Of a stretch of 64,000 nt of DNA, positions 59,004-64,000 are shown one piece after another; the stretch's first letter is position 1, and every line of letters begins with the position of its first letter. The notes below the pieces were generated by a model. The model had not been told where the DNA came from and did no database searches. It worked only from the letters and a program-made list of their open reading frames with translations. Source of the stretch: Amycolatopsis alba DSM 44262 (GTDB lineage Bacteria > Actinomycetota > Actinomycetes > Mycobacteriales > Pseudonocardiaceae); assembly GCF_000384215.1 (NCBI RefSeq), contig NZ_KB913032.1, forward strand, positions 5,199,602 to 5,263,601. Direction: 5' to 3'. The translations under genes were made by a program, and so were the position numbers.

Positions 59004-59969
59004 ATGTTCAAACGGATGCTCAGCGCCTTCGGGGTCGGCGGCCCGTCCGTCGACACCGTGCTCGACTCACCGCACGCCGTGCCGGGCGAGGTGGTCACCG
59101 GACAGGTCCGCATCCAGGGCGGTTCGAGCGACGCCCAGATCGAGGAAATCCTGCTTTCGCTGGTGACCAGGGTCGAGGTCGAACACGGCGACCACGAGCG
59201 CGCCGGGACCGCGGAGTTCCTGCGGGTCAGCGCGGGCCGCAAGGTGAAGGTGACGGCGGGGCAGCTGACCACCGTGCCGTTCCAGCTCGCGCTGCCGTGG
59301 GAGACGCCGATCAGCGCTGTCGGCGGACGGGAACTGCCGGGCATGGTCGTCGGCGTGCGGACCGAACTCGTCATCGCGGGCGCGCCGGACAAGGGTGACC
59401 TCGACCCGCTGCTGGTCGGGCCGCTGGAGTCGCAGGACAGGGTGCTGGAGGCGTTCGGTGAGCTGGGCTTCTCCTTCCGCAGCGCCGACGTCGAGGCCGG
59501 GCAGCTGCACGGAGTCCGGCAGGAGCTTGGGTTCTTCCAGGAGATCGAGTTCTTCCCGCCGTCGCGCTACGCCGGCCGGGTCAACCAGGTGGAGCTGACC
59601 TTCGTCGCGAGCCCGCACGAGCTGGTGGTGGTGCTGGAGGCCGACAAACGCGGCGGCATGTTCCGCTCCGGTGGCGACTCCTTCGGCCGCTTCCACGTCT
59701 CGCACGAGGAGGCCCTGCGCACCGACTGGGCCGCGGCGATCGACGGCTGGCTGGCCAACGTCGCCGAATCCGGCGGCGGGCACGCCATGTTCGGCGGGCA
59801 CCAGGAGCACTACGGCCACGAGTACGACCACCACGGTCACCACGGCAGGCGTGGTCCGGGGATGGGCGGTGTGGTCGCCGGTGCCGCGGCCGGTGTGGTC
59901 GGCGGCATGATCCTCGGCGAGGTCATGGAAGACGTCTTCGACGGCGGGGACGAGGGCTTCGAGGAGTAG
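59004..59969 (+). CDS. Spo0M-family sporulation-control protein
   Basis: 321 aa, ATG after GGAGGAAATCCC. The first about 215 aa match the Spo0M arrestin-like fold: SVDTVLDSPHAVPGEVVTGQ, VRIQGGSSDAQIEEILLSLV, TVPFQLALPWETPIS, then QEIEFFPPSRYAGRVNQVEL and FGRFHVSHEEALRTDW. The C-terminal tail is His/Gly-rich (HQEHYGHEYDHHGHHGRRG) and ends with a glycine-rich hydrophobic stretch (GGVVAGAAAGVVGGMILGEV), which could bind metal and membrane. Its role in actinomycetes is undefined. Confidence 0.92.
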   Translation: MFKRMLSAFGVGGPSVDTVLDSPHAVPGEVVTGQVRIQGGSSDAQIEEILLSLVTRVEVEHGDHERAGTAEFLRVSAGRKVKVTAGQLTTVPFQLALPWETPISAVGGRELPGMVVGVRTELVIAGAPDKGDLDPLLVGPLESQDRVLEAFGELGFSFRSADVEAGQLHGVRQELGFFQEIEFFPPSRYAGRVNQVELTFVASPHELVVVLEADKRGGMFRSGGDSFGRFHVSHEEALRTDWAAAIDGWLANVAESGGGHAMFGGHQEHYGHEYDHHGHHGRRGPGMGGVVAGAAAGVVGGMILGEVMEDVFDGGDEGFEE

Positions 59970-59978
59970 ACCGGGCTT

Positions 59979-60137
59979 GTGAGTGGCAAGGGACGTGTAG
60001 TGCTTGCCGGAGTCGACGGTGAAGGAATCGGGACGTTGAGTGTCCTGATTCCTTCACCGTCGCGAGACCACTCGGCCTCCAACGGGATCCAGCGGGTAGG
60101 CAAGTACCGGTCCACCAGAACCGTCCCTGCCACTCAC
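59979..60137. repeat. 159-nt nested inverted-repeat structure
   Basis: Outer arms GTGAGTGGC...GGGACG (59979-59995) and CGTCCCTGCCACTCAC (60122-60137) pair with one bulged A. A second short pair is 60001-60008 with 60099-60106. A central 21-bp stem (60014-60034 with 60042-60062) has one G-U pair and a 7-base loop. The remaining bases between the stems (60063-60098) are unpaired or weakly paired. It fills much of the 402-base gap between the Spo0M and protease genes. It could be a terminator, a miniature repeat element or an RNA; nothing shows which. Confidence 0.72.
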
Positions 60138-60371
60138 GACCCCCGGTACTTTCGCGTGACTGAGTCCGGTGGTCGGCCTCACCGCGTGGCGGCTGCGCGG
60201 CGGGTCGGCGGAATACCTAATGATCTTCGCCGGGTACTCAAAAAATTCGCCGGGCGTCATGGAAATAAATAGGTAGCCCGCGCGAACTTTCGTCGGTTTC
60301 CGGCTTCTCTTGGCACGACACAGAATCAGCGCGTTGGTCCCCACTGACGCGGCCAAGACCCGGCCGCAGAA

Positions 60372-61100
60372 ATGAGTCGGAACATGCGACTGCGCTCCCT
60401 CGTCCTGCTGGCAGGCACCGCCTTCATGGCGTTGCTCGGCTCGACCGCCCCCGCCGCGACCGCCGCCGAGCCCTCGGGCGCGCAGCCGATGATCATCGGA
60501 GGCCAGAACGCGCAGAGTGGTCCCTGGGCGGCCCGGCTGTTCGTGAACGGCCAGCAGAACTGCACCGCGACGATCATCGCGCCGCAGTACATCCTCACCG
60601 CCAAGCACTGTGTCGCGAGCAGCGGCACCTACACCTTCCGGATCGGCAGCCTCGACCAGCAGAGCGGCGGCACCATGGCCACCGGCTCGACCATCACCCG
60701 GCACGCGAGCGCGGACCTCGCCATCGTCAAGCTGACCGGTTCGGTCAACGCCACCTACTCGCCGCTCGGCACCACGAGCAGCGTCGCGGTCGGCCAGAAC
60801 GTGCAGGTCTACGGCTGGGGCGCGACCAGCCAGTGCGGTTCGGAGATCAACTGCCAGTCCCGCTACCTGAAGGTCGCCAACGTCCGGGTCAACTCGGTCA
60901 GCTGCAGTGACTACAACGGTGGTGTCGCGGTCTGCGCGAACCGCGTCGACGGCATCACCGCCGGCGGTGACTCGGGCGGCCCGATGTTCTCCGGTGGCCG
61001 CCAGGTCGGTGTCGCCTCGACCAGCGACCGGTCGAACAACACCGCTTACACCAACATCACCCGCTACCGCAGCTGGATCCAGCAGGTCGCCGGCGTCTGA
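60372..61100 (+). CDS. secreted trypsin-like serine protease (S1 family)
   Basis: 242 aa. Signal peptide LRSLVLLAGTAFMALLGSTA, with cleavage near AATAA. The mature chain begins with a short propeptide, then IIGGQNAQSGPWAARLFVNG. The triad is complete: His in ILTAKHCVASSG, Asp in HASADLAIVKL, Ser in ITAGGDSGGPMFSG. Six Cys (NCTAT, KHC, SQCGSEINC, VSCSD, AVCAN) fit the usual disulfides. The residue six before the catalytic Ser is hydrophobic/Gly-type rather than Asp, so it is probably not Arg/Lys-specific. A terminator follows. Confidence 0.92.
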   Translation: MSRNMRLRSLVLLAGTAFMALLGSTAPAATAAEPSGAQPMIIGGQNAQSGPWAARLFVNGQQNCTATIIAPQYILTAKHCVASSGTYTFRIGSLDQQSGGTMATGSTITRHASADLAIVKLTGSVNATYSPLGTTSSVAVGQNVQVYGWGATSQCGSEINCQSRYLKVANVRVNSVSCSDYNGGVAVCANRVDGITAGGDSGGPMFSGGRQVGVASTSDRSNNTAYTNITRYRSWIQQVAGV

Positions 61101-61112
61101 GGCCGGTGAAAA

Positions 61113-61147
61113 CGGAGCCCTCCCCGGCGCGGTCGGGGAGGGCTCCG
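61113..61147 (+). terminator. terminator of the protease gene
   Basis: 14-bp perfect arms (CGGAGCCCTCCCCG at 61113-61126, complement at 61134-61147) with a 7-base loop, 12 bases after the stop. Confidence 0.82.
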
Positions 61148-61191
61148 CGCTGTGGTGGGCAAATCACGAGCACGGAAAGAGAGAACCCTTT

Positions 61192-61203
61192 TGTCAATTG
61201 ACA
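61192..61203. promoter_or_regulatory. 12-bp palindrome before the VMAP gene
   Basis: TGTCAATTGACA is perfect on both strands, AT-rich in a GC-rich setting, and lies 79 bases before the chosen start of the VMAP protein. It is a candidate operator or part of the promoter of the conflict-system operon. Confidence 0.45.
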
Positions 61204-61282
61204 CTCAACGCCAGGCCGAATGACGCGATAATGTGGCTTTCGGCGCCGGTGCATCGGTGCCATGGACCTTGGGAGGGGGCCA

Positions 61283-63094
61283 GTGGCGCGACCGACGCAG
61301 GCTCTCGACCGGACGATCGTCGTGGTGGACGTCGTGGGCTTCACCGCCCCGGACCGCAACCCGCTCGATCGGCTCGCCGTGCGCCAGGGCATGTACGAGG
61401 TGCTGAAGACCGCCTTCGCCGAGAGCGACGTCGACTTCGATTCCTGCGCGCACGAGGATCGCGGTGACGGAGCGTTGATCCTGCTCCCGCCGGGAACGAT
61501 CAAGGCCCTGGTCGCCGATCGGCTGCCGGATCGCGTCGCGGTCGCCCTCCGCCGGTACAACCACACCCGGACCCCGCAGGCGCAGATGCGGCTGCGGGTG
61601 AGCCTCAACTCCGGCGAAGTGCTGAACGACGGGAACGGATGGGTCGGCGAGGCCGTCGACACCGCTTTCCGCATTCTGGACGCGCAACTGGCGAAGGACG
61701 CATTCGCGGAATCCGGCCGGATGATCGCCTTCATCTCTTCGCAGCGATTCTTCACCGATGTCATCGCGCAGGATCCGGGCCTGTTGCCCGAGTCGTACCG
61801 GCCGATACCGGTTTCGGTGAAGACGTTCACCGGAACGGCTTATCTGCGGTTACACGGAGAAGTCGGCGCACCGGTTCCGAAACCGCCCTCTCTCGCGATG
61901 GAGGCCGCCGGCGACCTGTTCATCACCGGCCTGAACAGCGCCGTTCTGGATTTGATCCCCAGCAAGGATTTGGCGGGCCTGCATCAGCGCCTGACCCGGA
62001 TGGCGGTCCCTCAACTGGCGGTGATGATGAGCCGGGCGCTCGGTCCCGCCGTTCCGTTGCCGCCACTGGAGGGAATCACCGACGCGTGGGATGCTTTCCA
62101 GCTGCTCACCGATTTCAATGCCGGACCGGACGGGATCCCGCCGGCGGTCACGTTCTTGCGCCTGCTCGCGGAGAACGCGGAAAGTGAACCGGGCACCATG
62201 ATCGCGGGCTGGATCACCGATCAGGCCAGGGCGCTGCGGCTCGGTCCCGCACTCGGGAACCAGCGGCAGAGCAGGCCGTCCATTCCGCAGCGTCCCCATT
62301 TGCATTTGATGATCATGCTCGAACCGGTTTCCGCCGATCCGACGAGATGCACTCTCGCATTCTGGCGTCAGGACGACCCGGACGTATGGCCGCCCGCCCT
62401 CGGTGGAGTGCGCGAAATCGGAATCGACGAGGTCGAGTTCAGGGTCGATGACGTCATCCTGGAGACTGAGGACGTCTGGTCCGGCCAGAGCATGTCCGCG
62501 TCGGTGGAATTCCTGCTGCCGAGGGCGTTGATCACTTTGCCCGTGCAGCGGTGGGCGAAGGAACACAGGACCGGCCAGCCCCAGCCGCTGCGTTACGGAT
62601 ATCGGCTCGGAGTACGGTCTTTGGAGAGGATGCGGGCGAGGCATTGGCATCGCGCATGGCACGTTCGCTGGGACTCGATGATGGAGGACCCCGCCGCCGA
62701 GAGGTTGCACTACTCCGGTTGTGCGGAATTCGAAGGTCATCCGATCGACGCGATTCTGAGCGACGAACACTGGGTCGGGCTCGTCCTGGCGAAACCGCCG
62801 TCGGCCTGGGTGGAACCCGGCGCCGAGCCGGACGAACTGACAAGTGCGCTGTCCAGCGGCCTGCCGGTGGTGTTGTGGCATCCGGACGCCGAGCCGGAGA
62901 GCCTGCGCGAGTTGCTCGACTGGGTATTGGCCGCGGAGCGCGGTTTTATCGAACTTCCGGATCGCCGCAAACTGGCGAATTCGGGTGCTGCGGTACCGTT
63001 CAAGAATTCTCTGGCTCACGATCTGGTGGTAATGTGGGACGACCCGAAACGGGTAATCGTTCTGGACCAGCCGTTGATCCCGACTCGACTGTAA
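61283..63094 (+). CDS. VMAP protein with cyclase-like N-terminal domain (ternary conflict system)
   Basis: 603 aa from the GTG with GGAGG six bases upstream; an ATG at 61262 is also in frame but lies before that site. Residues about 10-165 form a class III cyclase-like domain: TIVVVDVVGFTAPDRNPLD and HEDRGDGALILLPPG (metal-binding-type Asp in each), RLRVSLNSGEVLND, VGEAVDTAFRILDA. A small helical middle domain of effector-associated type follows (about 235-310, LPPLEGITDAWDAFQLLTDF). The C-terminal VMAP-C-like region (about 325-603) has YRLGVRSLERMRARHWHRAW, AILSDEHWVGLVLAKPPSAW and SGLPVVLWHPDAEPESLREL. The MoxR ATPase gene follows 13 bases later. Confidence 0.85.
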   Translation: MARPTQALDRTIVVVDVVGFTAPDRNPLDRLAVRQGMYEVLKTAFAESDVDFDSCAHEDRGDGALILLPPGTIKALVADRLPDRVAVALRRYNHTRTPQAQMRLRVSLNSGEVLNDGNGWVGEAVDTAFRILDAQLAKDAFAESGRMIAFISSQRFFTDVIAQDPGLLPESYRPIPVSVKTFTGTAYLRLHGEVGAPVPKPPSLAMEAAGDLFITGLNSAVLDLIPSKDLAGLHQRLTRMAVPQLAVMMSRALGPAVPLPPLEGITDAWDAFQLLTDFNAGPDGIPPAVTFLRLLAENAESEPGTMIAGWITDQARALRLGPALGNQRQSRPSIPQRPHLHLMIMLEPVSADPTRCTLAFWRQDDPDVWPPALGGVREIGIDEVEFRVDDVILETEDVWSGQSMSASVEFLLPRALITLPVQRWAKEHRTGQPQPLRYGYRLGVRSLERMRARHWHRAWHVRWDSMMEDPAAERLHYSGCAEFEGHPIDAILSDEHWVGLVLAKPPSAWVEPGAEPDELTSALSSGLPVVLWHPDAEPESLRELLDWVLAAERGFIELPDRRKLANSGAAVPFKNSLAHDLVVMWDDPKRVIVLDQPLIPTRL

Positions 63095-63107
63095 GGGGAT
63101 ACCGCGG

Positions 63108-64000
63108 ATGAGCGGGAACGATCAGGACGCGACCGTGGACGGCCGGACGCCCCCGGCCGATGTACCCGATTGGTGGATTTATCAGGGCACGGGCAGGCCG
63201 ATTCACGACATCGACCTCGCGCAGCTCCTGCCCGCGCCGCCGCCTTGGCGTTCCTATCGTGGTGAGCCGCCACCGGAGAACGACGTGCCGCCGCCGGACG
63301 ACGGGGAGGCGGAGCGTCATCTCGGCACCGCGTTCACGCTTTCCGAGTCCGACGCCGACGCCGACGAACTCAACATGATCAACGCTGCGCTGTATCTGCG
63401 GCGGCCGTTGCTGGTCACGGGGAATCCGGGAACCGGGAAGTCCAGTCTCGCGTACCGGATCGCCAGGGAACTGGGGCTGGGCAGGGTGCTGCGCTGGGCG
63501 ATCACCAGTCACACCGCGCTGAGTTCCGGGTTGTACGGCTACGACGCGATCGGCCGGGTGCAGGCCGCGGCGACGACTCAGGCCCAGCGCGGCGGCGGGG
63601 CCGAGGAGCCGCCGATCGGGGATTTCGTCCGGCTCGGCCCGCTGGGCACCGCTTTCCTGCCCAGCAGGCTGCCGCGGGTGCTGTTGATCGACGAGCTGGA
63701 CAAATCCGAGGCGGATCTGCCCAACGATCTGCTGTCGATCTTCGAAGACGGCGAATTCACCATCGAGGAATTGGCGCGGGTGCGCAATCGGCATCCCGAA
63801 GTCACCGTGCACACTGCGGATCCGCAGCGCGCGGCCGCCGTCCGTGACGGCCGGGTCGCCTGCAGCGCCTTCCCGATCGTCATCATGACCAGCAACGGGG
63901 AGCGGGAGTTCCCGCCCGCTTTCCTGCGCCGCTGTCTGCTAATTGCGGATCGAGAACCCGGACGAGGACCAGCTCGCGGCGATCGTGGCCAGTCATCTGG
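63108..64000 (+). CDS. MoxR-type AAA+ ATPase of the VMAP system, partial, with apparent frameshift
   Basis: About 279 codons are clear before the frame breaks; the gene runs off the right edge. A Pro-rich N-terminus (about 1-70) precedes the AAA+ core: Walker A LLVTGNPGTGKSSLAYRIAR, TSHTALSSGLYGYDAIGRVQ, GPLGTAFLPSRLPRVLLIDE (Walker B) followed by LDKSEADLPNDLLSIFEDGE, sensor 1 CSAFPIVIMTSNGEREFPPA. After FLRRCLL at about 63938-63945 the expected LRIENPDEDQLAAIVASHL appears in the +1 frame. This implies one extra base (an A in ctgctaattgc). It may be a sequence error or a disabled gene. ATG follows AAGGGGAT. Confidence 0.82.
   Translation, partial: MSGNDQDATVDGRTPPADVPDWWIYQGTGRPIHDIDLAQLLPAPPPWRSYRGEPPPENDVPPPDDGEAERHLGTAFTLSESDADADELNMINAALYLRRPLLVTGNPGTGKSSLAYRIARELGLGRVLRWAITSHTALSSGLYGYDAIGRVQAAATTQAQRGGGAEEPPIGDFVRLGPLGTAFLPSRLPRVLLIDELDKSEADLPNDLLSIFEDGEFTIEELARVRNRHPEVTVHTADPQRAAAVRDGRVACSAFPIVIMTSNGEREFPPAFLRRCLLIADREPGRGPARGDRGQSS

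Noticed and set aside
63936..63948. Programmed ribosomal frameshift in the MoxR gene
   Set aside because: No slippery heptamer or downstream pseudoknot is apparent. A single inserted base or sequence error is simpler.
1..64000. tRNA, rRNA or riboswitch genes
   Set aside because: None was recognised while reading both strands, but no covariance search could be run, so a small RNA could be missed.

Overview
The window is very GC-rich DNA with GTG and TTG starts and strong G/C bias at third codon positions. Its gene families point to a high-GC actinomycete: ECF41 sigma factor, 13E12/DUF222 HNH protein, Rv1355c-type protein, SCO3242-type prenyltransferase and secreted Tat proteins. The families and the style of the intergenic palindromic repeats suggest a Pseudonocardiaceae such as Amycolatopsis. 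That genus is an inference; no rRNA is present to test it. About 49 protein genes are supported. No tRNA, rRNA or CRISPR array was seen.

Layout. 0-2.6 kb: the end of one gene, two small unknown genes, a CRP-type regulator and a class III cyclase-like protein; the same 16-bp palindrome precedes two of these genes. 2.7-10 kb: a secreted DUF1996 protein and a tctABC tricarboxylate transporter divergent from a CitA/CitB-type two-component system. 10-13 kb: a repeat array, a PEP-mutase-like enzyme, and a TetR/MFS divergon with a clear operator.

13-40 kb is one large sugar-related region. It holds two ROK regulators, a ribose-type ABC importer and a Gfo/Idh dehydrogenase. An ebo-type gene set follows (inositol-phosphate-synthase homologue, UbiA prenyltransferase, TIM barrel fused to EboA, TatD hydrolase, EboE, EboF). 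The region ends with exported oxidative proteins: two ThuA/PQQ-type sugar dehydrogenases, one of them with a DUF1080/3-keto-disaccharide hydrolase domain, plus two TIM-barrel isomerases, a small laccase and a cupredoxin/OmpL47 protein. I read it as extracellular sugar or glycoside oxidation coupled to uptake and to the poorly understood ebo pathway (inference).

40-48 kb: an ECF41 sigma factor with an AhpD-like partner, each behind a matching ECF41-like promoter; a BCCT transporter, a GlxA regulator, small membrane proteins, and a TetR/FAD-monooxygenase pair. 48-50 kb: a DUF222 HNH gene and a decayed IS30 element. 50-57 kb: a ketoacyl synthase III with an Rv1355c-like GNAT/E1 protein, an SDR with a GT87 mannosyltransferase, an AraC regulator, and a secreted intradiol dioxygenase with a carbohydrate-binding tail. 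57-61 kb: a secreted erythromycin-esterase homologue, a Spo0M protein, a 159-nt inverted-repeat structure and a trypsin.

61.2 kb to the end: a VMAP protein with an N-terminal cyclase-like domain, followed by a MoxR AAA+ ATPase. This is the start of a vWA-MoxR-VMAP ternary conflict (defence-like) system that runs off the edge. The MoxR gene carries an apparent +1 frameshift near the window end.
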